A stretch of DNA of 64,000 bases, taken from assembly GCF_003048375.1 (NCBI RefSeq), contig NZ_CP021642.1, forward strand, positions 1,178,001 through 1,242,000, in the 5' to 3' direction. Of this stretch, positions 7,491 through 16,326 are shown piece by piece. The position numbers were made by a program, and so were the translations under genes. The notes below the pieces were generated by a model. That model saw nothing but the letters and a program-made list of their open reading frames with translations, made no database searches and was not told where the DNA came from. Each line of letters begins with the position of its first letter. Position 1 is the first letter of the stretch. The stretch comes from Campylobacter concisus (GTDB lineage: Bacteria > Campylobacterota > Campylobacteria > Campylobacterales > Campylobacteraceae).

Positions 7491-8831
7491 TTAATATTGT
7501 CCAAACAAGTCATTTAGGGCTTCGCTGATGCTTGGGTGAGTGAAAATTTGGTTTTTAAAGAAATTTGCATCTGCTTTTAAATTCATAGCGATCGCGATCT
7601 CATTTATGATCTCATTTGCGTAGATGCAGTGAAAGCTAGCCCCCAAAATTTCGCCACTACTAGCTTCAACGATCGCTTTAAGCATGCCCACATCGTGATT
7701 TAGCACCTTTGCTCCTGGCACTGCTGCCATGCTAAGTTTTAGCTCCTTGAAATTTAGCCCAAGCTTGCTAGCTTCTTTTGCATTTACGCCAACTCTTGCT
7801 AGCGGAGTGTCGGTAAATAGCACATTTGCATGGATACTTCTGTTTTGTGTAGTGCGCTTTTTATCGCCAAAAATTTGCGAGAAAACTATCCTAAAATCAT
7901 CCAAGCTCGTGTAGGTAAAAAGCTCTCCACCGCGCACGTCGCCCACTGCATAGATGTTTGACACATTTGTTTGAAGGTGCTCATTTGTCTTTATAAAGCC
8001 TTTTTCATTTAGCTCGACGCCAGCTGCTTTTAAATTTAGATCATCTAAATTTGCCACTCTGCCAAGCGCTACTAAGAACGCATCTGCCTTGATGAGCCTA
8101 TCTTCATTATCTTGTTTGAAATTTAGTGCATTGTCTTTTAGACTCTCTATCTCGCAACCCTCTAAAATTTCGATGCCCTGCACGTTTAGCGCATCTTTTA
8201 CACTTTTAGCTATGTCTTCATCTTCGTTTTTTAGAAGTGGTGAGCGTCCGACGATGGTCACTTTTGAGCCAAAATTCGCAAACATCGATGCAAACTCGAT
8301 GCCAATAAATCCGCTGCCAACGATGACAAGATGCTTTGGCATAGTTTTTAGATCGAGCAAAGTTTTACTTGAAAAGACGTTTGAGTTTGTTATCTCAAAT
8401 GGCGCATACGCCTCTTTTGAGCCGGTATTTATGATGATAAACTCGCCTTCAACGACTTTTTGCTCGCCATTTGATGTCGTAACTAGGACGCTATTTTTAT
8501 CTTTAAACGAGCCAACGCCATCGATCACGTCGATATTTTCTTTATCATTTAGCATCGCATAGTTTTTAGAATTTAAAGCTGAGATTAGCTTATTTTTGTT
8601 TTCTATGCTAAGCGTGTAATACTCGTTTTCAACGCTATTATCTGCATATATCGCCTCTTTTGCAGCTGTGATTAGACGCTTTGTCGGTATGCAGCCCACA
8701 TTTATGCAAGTGCCTCCATACATCTTTGGCGATCTCTCGATTAGAGCGACTTTTTTGCCAAGCGCAGCAGCCTTTACAGCTAGCGTCTTGCCAGCCTTAC
8801 CAAATCCAATAATAACAATGTCATATTTCAT
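7491..8831 (-). CDS. RclA/mercuric-reductase-like pyridine nucleotide-disulfide oxidoreductase
   Basis: The 446-aa flavoprotein has the full family layout. The FAD-binding GFGKAG is at residues 9-14, the redox-active pair C42/C47 lies in GGTCINVGCIPTK, the NAD(P) site is in VGSGFIGIEFASMF, the second FAD motif is YAVGDVRGG, and the dimer domain ends with HPSISEALNDLFGQY. It lacks the extra cysteines of true mercuric reductase and does not look like lipoamide dehydrogenase, which would have HPTLSE. The closest characterised relative I can name is E. coli RclA, a cytosolic Cu(II)/hypochlorite-response reductase, but the substrate here is unknown. It overlaps the upstream 105-aa gene by 4 bases and is followed by two Hcp-like lipoproteins. 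Confidence 0.8.
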   Translation of the reverse strand: MKYDIVIIGFGKAGKTLAVKAAALGKKVALIERSPKMYGGTCINVGCIPTKRLITAAKEAIYADNSVENEYYTLSIENKNKLISALNSKNYAMLNDKENIDVIDGVGSFKDKNSVLVTTSNGEQKVVEGEFIIINTGSKEAYAPFEITNSNVFSSKTLLDLKTMPKHLVIVGSGFIGIEFASMFANFGSKVTIVGRSPLLKNEDEDIAKSVKDALNVQGIEILEGCEIESLKDNALNFKQDNEDRLIKADAFLVALGRVANLDDLNLKAAGVELNEKGFIKTNEHLQTNVSNIYAVGDVRGGELFTYTSLDDFRIVFSQIFGDKKRTTQNRSIHANVLFTDTPLARVGVNAKEASKLGLNFKELKLSMAAVPGAKVLNHDVGMLKAIVEASSGEILGASFHCIYANEIINEIAIAMNLKADANFFKNQIFTHPSISEALNDLFGQY

Positions 8832-9145
8832 TTAATTTTTCCCATTATGTAGTATGTAGTTTCGTTTATCTTTTTGATATCCATTTTGTATTTATTTGCC
8901 CAGCTTTTGATGATCTCATCAACACGCTCTTTTATCTCTTTGACGGTTGCAACGTTTTTTATCTTTAGCCTATCCTCACTCCCGCTCATCGCTACAAAGC
9001 AAAGGTGCGGCTTTAGATGATCGTTTAGCTCGATCACACTCTTTGGCAAAAGGCCGTCAGTGTTATTTAAAATTCTACGCATATGCTCAGTGGTCGTTTC
9101 ATCTATGTTGTAGCCAAGCTGTGTCAAAAGTGCGTTATGATCCAT
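8828..9145 (-). CDS. Hypothetical 105-aa protein, first gene of the flavoprotein/Hcp operon
   Basis: No family recognised. The product is small, soluble, without signal or membrane segment, and charged. It is mostly helical at the N-terminus (QLGYNIDETTTEHMRRIL), with a probable alpha/beta second half (KIKNVATVKEIKERVDEII, then TYYIMGKIK). It has a single cysteine (C49, in HLCFVAM) and three histidines, and no catalytic motif is evident. Its stop overlaps the flavoprotein start by 4 bases (ATGA), so it is translationally coupled to it and a joint role is plausible. A TATAAT promoter lies 30 bases upstream. Confidence 0.6.
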   Translation of the reverse strand: MDHNALLTQLGYNIDETTTEHMRRILNNTDGLLPKSVIELNDHLKPHLCFVAMSGSEDRLKIKNVATVKEIKERVDEIIKSWANKYKMDIKKINETTYYIMGKIK

Positions 9146-9174
9146 ATCGTTCCTTTTTGCTTAAATTTGCGATC

Positions 9175-9180
9175 ATTATA
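9175..9180 (-). promoter_or_regulatory. Probable -10 element of the flavoprotein/Hcp operon
   Basis: TATAAT on the minus strand (TTATCTTATAATGATCG) lies 30 bases before the ATG at 9145, with AAAGGA as ribosome binding site. It is almost back to back with the promoter for the divergent Sel1 lipoprotein. Confidence 0.55.
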
Positions 9181-9193
9181 AGATAAAATTCGA

Positions 9194-9199
9194 TAAAAT
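9194..9199 (+). promoter_or_regulatory. Probable -10 element for the divergent Sel1 lipoprotein
   Basis: TAAAAT within TTCGATAAAATCGCC lies 24 bases upstream of the ATG at 9223; AAGGA precedes the start. The two -10 boxes of this divergent pair are only 13 bases apart, so the two promoters may compete or share control. Confidence 0.5.
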
Positions 9200-9222
9200 C
9201 GCCTAAATTTTCAAGGACAAAT

Positions 9223-9774
9223 ATGAAAAAATTTATCATTTTTCTATTTAGCATTTTGCTATTTTGGGGCTGTTCTGCAGATCAAATTTCGCAAAATTTA
9301 GGTCTTAGCGAGCCACCACTTGATCCTGAAGTCGAGCAGATAGCAGACGCCATCTATCTATATAACGAGGGCAACTACCCAAAGGCTTGCAAGAGATTTT
9401 ATGACTACGCAAAAGATGGCAACGTCCTAGCCATGCAGCAAACTGGCGTTTGTTTTCGTGACGGCAAAGGCTTTAGTAAGGATATCTTAAGGGCGCTTTT
9501 TTGGTTTGAGACAGCTGGTAGATACGGCAACATAGACGGACTAAGAAATGCTGGATACATCTACGAGTACGGCCTTGGGGTCAATAAAAATTTAGAAAAA
9601 GCGATATATTTTTACGAAAAAGCAACTAGCCTTGGCTCAAGCGAGGCTAGCTATGATCTAGGGCTTATATATCTTGGCAAAAATGACTATAAGAAAGCTA
9701 GAATTTATCTTGATGAGGCTTGCTACCATGGCAAAGAAAAAGCCTGCACGAAGCTAAAAGAGATGAAATTTTAG
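9223..9774 (+). CDS. Sel1-repeat lipoprotein
   Basis: The 183-aa protein has a lipoprotein signal (MKKFIIFLFSILLFWGC, lipobox FWGC with C17). Sel1/TPR repeats follow, as in ACKRFYDYAKDGNVLAM, RALFWFETAGRYGNIDG, KAIYFYEKATSLGSSEA and KARIYLDEACYHGKEKAC. Unlike the two paralogues in the neighbouring operon, only the last repeat keeps the C-x7-C pair (CYHGKEKAC), so it is a less disulfide-rich relative. Probably a membrane-anchored periplasmic adaptor of unknown partner. It is divergent from the operon that holds the two other Sel1 lipoproteins, which suggests a functional group or a local duplication. Confidence 0.78.
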   Translation: MKKFIIFLFSILLFWGCSADQISQNLGLSEPPLDPEVEQIADAIYLYNEGNYPKACKRFYDYAKDGNVLAMQQTGVCFRDGKGFSKDILRALFWFETAGRYGNIDGLRNAGYIYEYGLGVNKNLEKAIYFYEKATSLGSSEASYDLGLIYLGKNDYKKARIYLDEACYHGKEKACTKLKEMKF

Positions 9775-9788
9775 CTCTCATCTCTTTT
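9756..9788. terminator. Bidirectional hairpin terminator (Sel1 lipoprotein / prfB)
   Basis: AAAAGAGATGA pairs with TCATCTCTTTT (11 bp, 11-base loop) and is followed by AAATTTTAC. The left arm lies inside the last codons of the lipoprotein gene; the minus-strand copy ends prfB transcription with a TTTT run. Confidence 0.75.
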
Positions 9789-9796
9789 AAATTTTA

Positions 9797-10909
9797 CTAC
9801 GCCTCAGCCTTTTGGGCGATTAAAACGCCCTCTATCATCTTTTTGATATCACCATCAAGTATCGCGTCAGTTTGCGAGTATGCCTCGCCGCTGCGGTTGT
9901 CTTTTACCTGCTGATACGGGAAAAGCACGTATGATCTTATCTGATGCCCCCAGCCGATCTCACTCTTTTCGACGCTGTTGCTCGCCTCTTGCTGCTTCAT
10001 CAGCTCAAGCTCGTAAAGACGCGACTTTAGCATCTTCATCGCTGTGGCTCTGTTTTTGTGCTGGCTGCGGTCGTTTTGACACTGCACGACGATGCCAGTT
10101 GGTATATGCGTGATGCGGATGGCTGATTCAGTCTTATTTACGTGCTGACCGCCTGCGCCACTGGCTCTATAAGTGTCTATCTTTAGATCCTTCTCTTCGA
10201 TCTCGATCTCTATATCATCATCTACTTCAGGGCTTACCATGACACTAGAAAAGCTAGTGTGGCGGCGTCCTGCGCTATCAAATGGACTTGTGCGAACGAG
10301 CCTGTGGATGCCATTTTCTGCCTTGAAGTAACCATAAGCGTTTTCGCCTTTTACGATAAAGCTCACATCCTTTAACCCCGCCTCTTCGCCCTCTTGAAAG
10401 TCCAGAGTCTCAACCTTAAAGCCCTCACGCTCGCAAAATCTAAGATACATCCTATAAAGCATGCTCGCCCAGTCGTTGCTCTCAGTGCCACCAGCTCCTG
10501 GGTGTATCGATACGATCGCGTTTTTGCCGTCATCTTCGCCACTTAAAAGCATAGAAATTTCTAAATTTACTATCTTTTCATCTAAATTTTTAGCATCTTC
10601 AAATAGAGAATTTATAGTCTCCTCGTCATTTTCAGAATTTGCTAGCTCAAATAACTCCTTTGCGTCGCTAACTGCTTGGTTGGCGTCACTAAATTTAGCA
10701 AGCATATTTGAAATTTTTGTCTTTTCTTTATTTAGCGCTCCAGCTCTTGCGATATCTTGCCAAAAGTCAGGGTCTTGCTCAGTGTCCTCGATCTCTTTTA
10801 GCCTAGCCTTTATCTCGTCAGGCTTTACGATAGAGCCTATGTTTTCAACTTTTGTTTGTAGCTTCTTTAAAAGCTCGTTGTATTCGTAACTATCCAAGTT
10901 TTTCTCCAT
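9797..10909 (-). CDS. prfB: Peptide chain release factor 2
   Basis: The 370-aa class-I release factor recognises UGA and UAA. The tripeptide anticodon SPF is at residues 208-210 ([15 protein letters not shown]) and the catalytic GGQ at 253-255 ([10 protein letters not shown]). The frame is continuous from the ATG at 10909, so the programmed +1 frameshift that autoregulates prfB in E. coli and many other bacteria is absent. Homologues in this class also lack it as far as I recall. The gene stands alone on the minus strand, divergent from panC, with a short leader after its promoter box. Confidence 0.95.
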   Translation of the reverse strand: MEKNLDSYEYNELLKKLQTKVENIGSIVKPDEIKARLKEIEDTEQDPDFWQDIARAGALNKEKTKISNMLAKFSDANQAVSDAKELFELANSENDEETINSLFEDAKNLDEKIVNLEISMLLSGEDDGKNAIVSIHPGAGGTESNDWASMLYRMYLRFCEREGFKVETLDFQEGEEAGLKDVSFIVKGENAYGYFKAENGIHRLVRTSPFDSAGRRHTSFSSVMVSPEVDDDIEIEIEEKDLKIDTYRASGAGGQHVNKTESAIRITHIPTGIVVQCQNDRSQHKNRATAMKMLKSRLYELELMKQQEASNSVEKSEIGWGHQIRSYVLFPYQQVKDNRSGEAYSQTDAILDGDIKKMIEGVLIAQKAEA

Positions 10910-10921
10910 AAATTTTTGCCG

Positions 10922-10934
10922 ATTTTAGCCAAAA
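10922..10934 (-). promoter_or_regulatory. TTTTGGCTAAAAT promoter box for prfB
   Basis: On the minus strand TTTTGGCTAAAAT ends 12 bases before the prfB ATG; TAAAAT is the likely -10. This implies a leader of only about 5-7 bases. The same 13-base box recurs at other starts in this window. Confidence 0.6.
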
Positions 10935-10978
10935 GTTGCTTACATTTTTAAATTTACGCCCTTTTAATCCTTTTTTGT

Positions 10979-10984
10979 TACAAT
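10979..10984 (+). promoter_or_regulatory. Probable -10 element for panC
   Basis: TACAAT in TTTTTTGTTACAATGCC lies 33 bases upstream of the panC ATG, with T-rich sequence before it. Confidence 0.45.
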
Positions 10985-11017
10985 GCCAAGTTAAAATTTA
11001 GATAAAAAGAGTCAAAT

Positions 11018-11839
11018 ATGCAGATCATAAGAACTATAAAAGAGCTTGAAAATTTTGTCCAAAATGCAAGCGGCAAGATCGGTTTTGTGCCGACAATGGG
11101 CGCACTTCACAACGGACACGTTAGCCTCATCAAAAAATGTGTGAGCCAAAACGAGACAAGCATCGTCTCAACTTTTGTAAATCCAACTCAGTTTTTACCA
11201 GGCGAAGATCTGGACAAATACCCAAGAAAAGAGCAAAGCGACATCCAAATTTGCGAGCAAAACGGCGTTAGCGCTATCTTTATACCAGATGCTAATGAGC
11301 TTTACTTTGAAGATGAGCCTCTCATCGTCGCTCCAAAGAAGCTTTCAGCCATCTTAGAGGGTAAAACTAGGCCTGGGCACTTTGATGGCGTCTTAAGAGT
11401 GCTAAATAAGCTATTTCGCCTAACTCGTGCAAATAGCGTCTATATGGGCAAAAAAGACACCCAGCAACTCATCATCGTGCAAAATATGATAAAGACATTT
11501 TTCTTAAACATCGAGCTAGTAGCTTGCGATATCGTTAGAGAGCCAGACGGCCTAGCACTTTCAAGCAGAAACATCTATATCTGCGACGAAGATAAGTGCA
11601 ACGCATTAAGGCTTTCAAGATCGCTAAATAAAGCGCAAAATTTGATCCAAAATGGCGAAGAGGACGCAAGCGAGATCAAGGCAAATATGCTTGAGGTTTT
11701 AGAGCCACTAAAAGTTGATTACGTCGCGGTTACAGATAGAAATTTAAATGAAATTTCAAAGGTAGAAAAAGGCAATACCATCATCTTAGTAGCCGCCTAT
11801 GTTGGCAAAACTAGGCTAATAGACAACATCTGGATCTAA
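11018..11839 (+). CDS. panC: Pantothenate synthetase
   Basis: The 273-aa enzyme condenses pantoate and beta-alanine with ATP to make pantothenate for coenzyme A. The HIGH-like motif HNGH is at residues 31-34 within [24 protein letters not shown] and the [13 protein letters not shown] segment are also present as in the family. The length is normal. It is not beside panB or panD here but leads a plus-strand group with rimO (2-base gap) and tilS. Confidence 0.96.
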   Translation: MQIIRTIKELENFVQNASGKIGFVPTMGALHNGHVSLIKKCVSQNETSIVSTFVNPTQFLPGEDLDKYPRKEQSDIQICEQNGVSAIFIPDANELYFEDEPLIVAPKKLSAILEGKTRPGHFDGVLRVLNKLFRLTRANSVYMGKKDTQQLIIVQNMIKTFFLNIELVACDIVREPDGLALSSRNIYICDEDKCNALRLSRSLNKAQNLIQNGEEDASEIKANMLEVLEPLKVDYVAVTDRNLNEISKVEKGNTIILVAAYVGKTRLIDNIWI

Positions 11840-11841
11840 AA

Positions 11842-13152
11842 ATGCCAAAACTTCATCTAATCTCGCTTGGTTGTAATAAAAATTTAGTTGATTCAGAGAT
11901 CATGCTTGGGCGCTTGCAAAACTACGATATCACGGACGATATCAGCGACGCCGACGTCATCATCGTAAATACTTGTGGCTTTATCAAGTCTGCCAAAGAA
12001 GAGAGCATACAAACCATCCTTGAGATGCACGAAGCTCGTAAAAATGGCTCTTTGCTCGTGGTGACTGGCTGTCTTATGCAGCGATACAAAGATGAGCTCA
12101 TAAAAGAGCTACCAGAGGTCGATCTCTTTACCGGCGTGGCTGATTATGACAAGATCGATGAGATCATCTTGAAAAAGCAAAATTTATTTAGCCCGCAGAC
12201 TTATCTGCAAGCAAACGAAGAGCGTGTGATAACTGGCTCAAACTACCACGCCTACATCAAAATTTCAGAGGGCTGCAACCAAAAATGTAGCTTTTGCGCG
12301 ATACCGACATTTAAGGGCAAGCTAAAATCACGCTCGCTTGAGAACATCGTAAATGAGGTCAAAAATCTAGTCAAAAAAGGCTACTACGACTTTAGCTTTT
12401 TATCACAAGACTCAAGCTCATATATGCGTGATCAGGGCGTTAGCGACGGACTAATAAATTTAATAGACGAGATAGAAAAGATAAAAGGCGTAAGGAGTGC
12501 TAGGATACTTTATCTTTATCCAAGCACGACCAGCAAAGGACTAATAGAGCGTATCATCGCCTCGCCCATCTTTCACAACTACTTTGACATGCCCATCCAG
12601 CACATCAGCGAAAATATGCTAAAGATAATGAAGCGTGGAAGTGGTGCTAAAAAGATAAAAGAGCTTTTAAATTTGATGAGAAATGCCGAAAATTCATTCT
12701 TACGAACTGGCGTCATCGTGGGACACCCAGGCGAGAGCGAGGGGGATTTTGACGAGCTTTGCGCGTTTTTAGAAGAGTTTAAATTTGATAGAATTTCCGC
12801 CTTTGCCTACTCAAAAGAAGAAGACACAGCCTCTTTTGAAATGGAGCAAATACCAGCAAAAATCATCTCAAAAAGGCTAAGCAAGATAGAAAAGATCACC
12901 AAAAAAGCAATAAACGAGAGCTTGCAAAAAGAGCTTGGCAAGCAAATTTACGCATCGCTTGAGGGCATTAGCAGCGAGGGCGAGATGTTTTACGCTGCCA
13001 AAAAAGATATCTGGGACAAAGATATAGACGGCGAAATTTTAATAAACGAAAGCGACGTAAAAGAGCTTGAGATCGGCTCGCTCTACCTTTGTGAGATTAG
13101 CGACGTGGTTGATCAAAAACTAGTCGCCACCATCGTCAAAAAAGCAAAATGA
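11842..13152 (+). CDS. rimO: Ribosomal protein uS12 methylthiotransferase
   Basis: The 436-aa radical-SAM enzyme adds a methylthio group to the conserved Asp of ribosomal protein S12. Auxiliary-cluster cysteines are C11, C45 and C77; the radical-SAM CxxxCxxC is C145-C149-C152 in [26 protein letters not shown] at the start and [16 protein letters not shown] mark it as RimO rather than MiaB. A TRAM domain is at the C-terminus. It starts 2 bases after panC stops and overlaps tilS by 4 bases, so it is in one operon with them. Confidence 0.96.
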   Translation: MPKLHLISLGCNKNLVDSEIMLGRLQNYDITDDISDADVIIVNTCGFIKSAKEESIQTILEMHEARKNGSLLVVTGCLMQRYKDELIKELPEVDLFTGVADYDKIDEIILKKQNLFSPQTYLQANEERVITGSNYHAYIKISEGCNQKCSFCAIPTFKGKLKSRSLENIVNEVKNLVKKGYYDFSFLSQDSSSYMRDQGVSDGLINLIDEIEKIKGVRSARILYLYPSTTSKGLIERIIASPIFHNYFDMPIQHISENMLKIMKRGSGAKKIKELLNLMRNAENSFLRTGVIVGHPGESEGDFDELCAFLEEFKFDRISAFAYSKEEDTASFEMEQIPAKIISKRLSKIEKITKKAINESLQKELGKQIYASLEGISSEGEMFYAAKKDIWDKDIDGEILINESDVKELEIGSLYLCEISDVVDQKLVATIVKKAK

Positions 13153-14141
13153 TAAGCCAAAATGCGCTTGATAGGCTAAGCTTGGGCGCAAACCTGCTTG
13201 CCTTCTCGCACGGCATCGATAGCACTGCACTTTTTTACATTCTACACGAGGCTGGGGTCAAGTTTGATCTAGCCATAGTCGATCACAACGCCAGAGAGCA
13301 GAGTAAAATTGAAGTTGAAAGCGCCAAAGAGCTTGCTAGTAAATTTGGCAAAAAAATCTACATAAAAAGCGTAAATTTAGGTAAGTCAAATTTTGAAAAA
13401 AACGCACGTGAGGCGAGGTATGAGTTTTTTGGAGAAATTTGCCAAAAATATGGCTATGAGAATTTGATCCTAGCGCATCAGTTTGATGATAAATTTGAGT
13501 GGTTTTTAATGCAGCTTGGCAAGGGCGCTGGACTAAAAGAGCTCTTTAGCATGAGCGAGCTTGAGAAGAGGGAGTACTTTTGGCTGGTTAGGCCGCTTTT
13601 AAATTTACGCAAAAAAGAGCTTCAAAACTACCTTGACGAGCGAGGTTTGCGCTATTTTGTCGATGAGACAAATTTAGATGGCAAGCTTAAAAGAAGCTTT
13701 GTGAGACTAAATTTTAGTGAGCCATTTTTGGACAAGTATTTTAGCGGCGTGAAGAAAAGCTTTGAGTTTTTGGAGGCTGATAGGCAAATTTTGCTACCAG
13801 AGATCACAAAGATAGATGATGAAATTTTCATTATAAAAAATGATAGTAACGTGGTTCGAGGCATCGATATGGCGGCAAAAGAGCTAAATGTGCTCTTAAG
13901 CAAGGCTCAAAAAGATGAGCTAAGCATAAATTTAGCAAAGCAAACAAGCGTGGTGCTAAGCGGCAAGATCGCCGTTGGCTACGCTAATGAATTTGTTTTA
14001 GTGACGCCATTTTGCAAAGCCGTAATGCCAAAAATATTTAAAGAAAAAGCTAGAATTTTAAAGCTCCCAGCGATAAATAGAGGCTATTTATTTGCAAACG
14101 GCGTTCAAATAGAAAATCTCTCTAAATTTTTTAGCAAATAG
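13149..14141 (+). CDS. tilS: tRNA(Ile)-lysidine synthase
   Basis: The 330-aa PP-loop ATPase converts C34 of tRNA-Ile(CAU) to lysidine. The P-loop reads SHGIDST at residues 20-26 instead of the common SGGxDS, a variant I associate with this group. [22 protein letters not shown] and [11 protein letters not shown] are family segments. It is shorter than the E. coli protein (about 430 aa), with a reduced C-terminal region. The start ATG overlaps the rimO stop by 4 bases. The gene ends at the edge of a 1.2-kb gene-free region with no obvious terminator hairpin just after it. Confidence 0.92.
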   Translation: MISQNALDRLSLGANLLAFSHGIDSTALFYILHEAGVKFDLAIVDHNAREQSKIEVESAKELASKFGKKIYIKSVNLGKSNFEKNAREARYEFFGEICQKYGYENLILAHQFDDKFEWFLMQLGKGAGLKELFSMSELEKREYFWLVRPLLNLRKKELQNYLDERGLRYFVDETNLDGKLKRSFVRLNFSEPFLDKYFSGVKKSFEFLEADRQILLPEITKIDDEIFIIKNDSNVVRGIDMAAKELNVLLSKAQKDELSINLAKQTSVVLSGKIAVGYANEFVLVTPFCKAVMPKIFKEKARILKLPAINRGYLFANGVQIENLSKFFSK

Positions 14142-14598
14142 AGCGTTTTAGTCTGTAAATTTTGATCTACTAAAGGCTAATTTAAACTTTTTATCACCAA
14201 ATTTTCTACAACAATCTTAACAAGTCTGCAAAAATTTAAAATTTCTATCTGCGAATTTGATCTACAAAGATCAAATTTAAAACTAAATTTTACTCCAACT
14301 CTCAAGCTAGAGCGCCCACAAACATTAATAATTAGAGTAAAACCGTGAATTTGATTTTAGTTATTTTATCTCTGAGATAAACTGCTTTTGCATTTAAATT
14401 TAGAGTATAAAGGCAACAAATTTGACCCACAAAAGAGTGAATTTTAAAGCTCAACCAGTAAATTTTACCTTTACGATATTTACACTAAAGCGTTAAGCCT
14501 GCAAAATTTAAAATTTCTATCGGTAAATTTATTTATTTTTAGTTTATTACAACTATTTTTTGGGCTTAATTTTAGCTATAAATTTAATCTGAAAAGTA

Positions 14599-14804
14599 AA
14601 ATTTAAAGCCTTAAGCAGCAAATTTACTCAGGTTTTCAGGTAAATGTCCGCTTCAACCTTAGCAAATACAGCACTAGACCTGTAAATTTTCTATGCTGAA
14701 AGTCAAATTTAATCCATTAAGAGCCAAATTTAAAGCATCATCGAATAAATTTAATTTCACAGCTGTTTTAAAACAGCCCAAAAACTCATCTGCGATGTAA
14801 ATTT
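14599..14804. repeat. Helically phased AAATTT tract
   Basis: AAATTT starts at 14599, 14620, 14684, 14705, 14726, 14747 and 14799. The steps are 21, 64, 21, 21, 21 and 52 bases, all close to whole multiples of a 10.5-base helical turn. Phased A/T tracts of this kind are expected to bend DNA; the function is not known. Confidence 0.6.
14762..14777. repeat. Perfect 16-base palindrome
   Basis: GCTGTTTTAAAACAGC is fully self-complementary and lies in the middle of the gene-free tract. It could be a dimeric protein site. No U-run follows, so it is not a typical terminator. Confidence 0.55.
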
Positions 14805-15359
14805 CTCAAGCAAAAAACTATAAAATTTATGCACATATCTTTGCTGCAGGATAGCAACCAATCTTCAAAATTCAAAGCGCCCTTTTGGCTTTGAAAATCG
14901 TATATTAAATTTAATCTTACTACCAATAATAAAAGCGTAAATTTGATATATGAAACTAAGTTTTATAAACGAGATAATGAATTTTGCAGCTCATTAAATT
15001 TAAGCTCAGTTATAAATTTTAGTCTTAGCTTATGTGGTTATCAATCTCTCTAGTAAAAGCTAAAGTTACGTATCACTAGAGTGCTAAAATATAAATTTGA
15101 AATTTTCAGCCAATAAGCATTTAAAAATTAATAAATTTTTGTGGTTCATTAAATTTAAACCCTCATACAAATTTAGCCTCAACTCATCTCTAATATCAAA
15201 TTTAATAAACGCGCTCAAAAAAGTTAAATTTATAAATCAGCGCCAGTCCCAGCAAAGCTAGCCCATAAAACAAAATCAAACAAGCCAGCAGTTTAAATTT
15301 ACCTCATCAAAGCCATTTGCATAAAATAATACATAAAATTTTATAAATTTTATTACGCA

Positions 15360-15755
15360 CTAAGCGAGGATTTTCTCTATCAGCTCTCTTTTTAGCACAA
15401 AGTCATAACTAAAAGCATCCACAACGACGCCAGCATAACTGCTCTCTTTTAGCATCGCAAGATACTCCTTTAGGCCTATCTCAATGCTCTCTTGCTCGCT
15501 GTCGTTTCGCCAAAGCTTCATCGCCTCTTTGCTAGTAAATGCCGGAAAATAGCTAAGCTTCTCGCCCTCATCTTCAAGCAGGATAAATTTGATATTTGAG
15601 CCCTCCTCCTCATAAACTACGCCGCCATCAGGCTTTGCAAGTGCTTGGTTTAAAAGCACTGGAGCAAAAAAAGTAGCCTTTTTTAAAGCCGATATCAAAT
15701 TTATCTCATTTTTCTCGCTAGGATCACTTAAAAATTTATCCATCGCTTCTTGCAT
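15360..15755 (-). CDS. SseB-like N-terminal-domain protein
   Basis: The frame is open from 15776, but the ATG at 15755 has AGGGG eight bases upstream and starts one base after the gmhA stop, so I take the 131-aa form (MQEAMDKFLS). The pattern of an LISALKKATFFAPVLL segment, then FILLEDEGEKLSYFPAFTSKEAMKLW, fits the SseB N-terminal domain family (PF07179). The role of that domain is poorly defined. No signal or membrane segment is seen. It is the last gene of the heptose operon and borders the AAATTT-rich region. Confidence 0.65.
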   Translation of the reverse strand: MQEAMDKFLSDPSEKNEINLISALKKATFFAPVLLNQALAKPDGGVVYEEEGSNIKFILLEDEGEKLSYFPAFTSKEAMKLWRNDSEQESIEIGLKEYLAMLKESSYAGVVVDAFSYDFVLKRELIEKILA

Positions 15756-15756
15756 T

Positions 15757-16326
15757 TTAGCCCCTAAAAGCCTCATCTACAGCTTGGCAGATCGTGTGGA
15801 TAAAAAAGATGTGTGACTCTTGAATTCTTGCTGTATCGCTTGAGCTAACGACTAAATTTAGATCGCAGCCCTCATTCATAGCGCCACCTCCTTTGCCACT
15901 AAGTCCAAGCACTGATACACCCATTTTCTTAGCACTTTTTATAGCCTCAAGGACATTTTTGCTGTTGCCACTTGTTGAGATCGCCACGAGCAAGTCACCA
16001 GGACGAGCTAAGGCCTCAAACTGACGTGAAAAAACGTAGTCAAAGCCGTAGTCGTTGCCAATGGCCGTAAGTGCCGAAGTGTCGGTAGTTAGCGCGATGC
16101 CAGGTAGTGGCTGACGCTCGCTTTTATATCTGCCAGTTAGCTCGGCTGCAAAGTGCTGTGCGTCCGCCGCAGAGCCGCCGTTGCCACATATCAGTACCTT
16201 TTTGCCATTTTTTAGCGTATCAGCCACCATCTGGCAAGCACGCTCCAAGCTGTCAAGTAAATTTACATGCTCGCTAAAGGTCTTTTGGTGAGCCTCGAGC
16301 TCATTTTTTATCATCGTTTTTAGCAT
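15757..16326 (-). CDS. gmhA: Sedoheptulose-7-phosphate isomerase
   Basis: The 189-aa SIS-domain enzyme performs the first step of heptose synthesis, turning sedoheptulose 7-phosphate into D-glycero-D-manno-heptose 7-phosphate. [19 protein letters not shown] (about residues 44-62), [10 protein letters not shown] and the C-terminal [17 protein letters not shown] are family signatures. The ATG at 16326 follows AAAGGAT and lies inside hldE (26-base overlap), giving translational coupling. It supplies inner-core heptose for lipooligosaccharide. Confidence 0.95.
   Translation of the reverse strand: MLKTMIKNELEAHQKTFSEHVNLLDSLERACQMVADTLKNGKKVLICGNGGSAADAQHFAAELTGRYKSERQPLPGIALTTDTSALTAIGNDYGFDYVFSRQFEALARPGDLLVAISTSGNSKNVLEAIKSAKKMGVSVLGLSGKGGGAMNEGCDLNLVVSSSDTARIQESHIFFIHTICQAVDEAFRG

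Larger units (their letters stand above)
14142..15359. other. Gene-free AT-rich region dense in AAATTT
   Basis: This 1218-base stretch between convergent tilS and the SseB-like gene has no frame of 60 codons on either strand and no tRNA or rRNA pattern. I count about 35 AAATTT hexamers, roughly one per 35 bases, against perhaps one per 100 or more bases in flanking coding DNA. Degenerate longer repeats exist: CTGCAAAAATTTAAAATTTC at 14227-14246 and CTGCAAAATTTAAAATTTC at 14499-14517, each followed by TATC, and CTGTAAATTTT at 14154 and 14681. I see no homology to a known element. Confidence 0.8.

Noticed and set aside
8089-8562. 157-codon frame antisense to the flavoprotein gene
   Set aside because: The composition is that of a complementary strand; the flavoprotein motifs on the minus strand are complete.
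10461-10889. 142-codon frame antisense to prfB
   Set aside because: A shadow of the helical N-terminal part of RF2; no start signals.
14142-15359. CRISPR array
   Set aside because: The repeats are short AAATTT words and loose longer units, without constant direct repeats and unique spacers.
14142-15359. Chromosome dimer resolution (dif) site or replication terminus
   Set aside because: I cannot match a XerH/dif consensus from memory with confidence and cannot compute GC skew, so no call is made.
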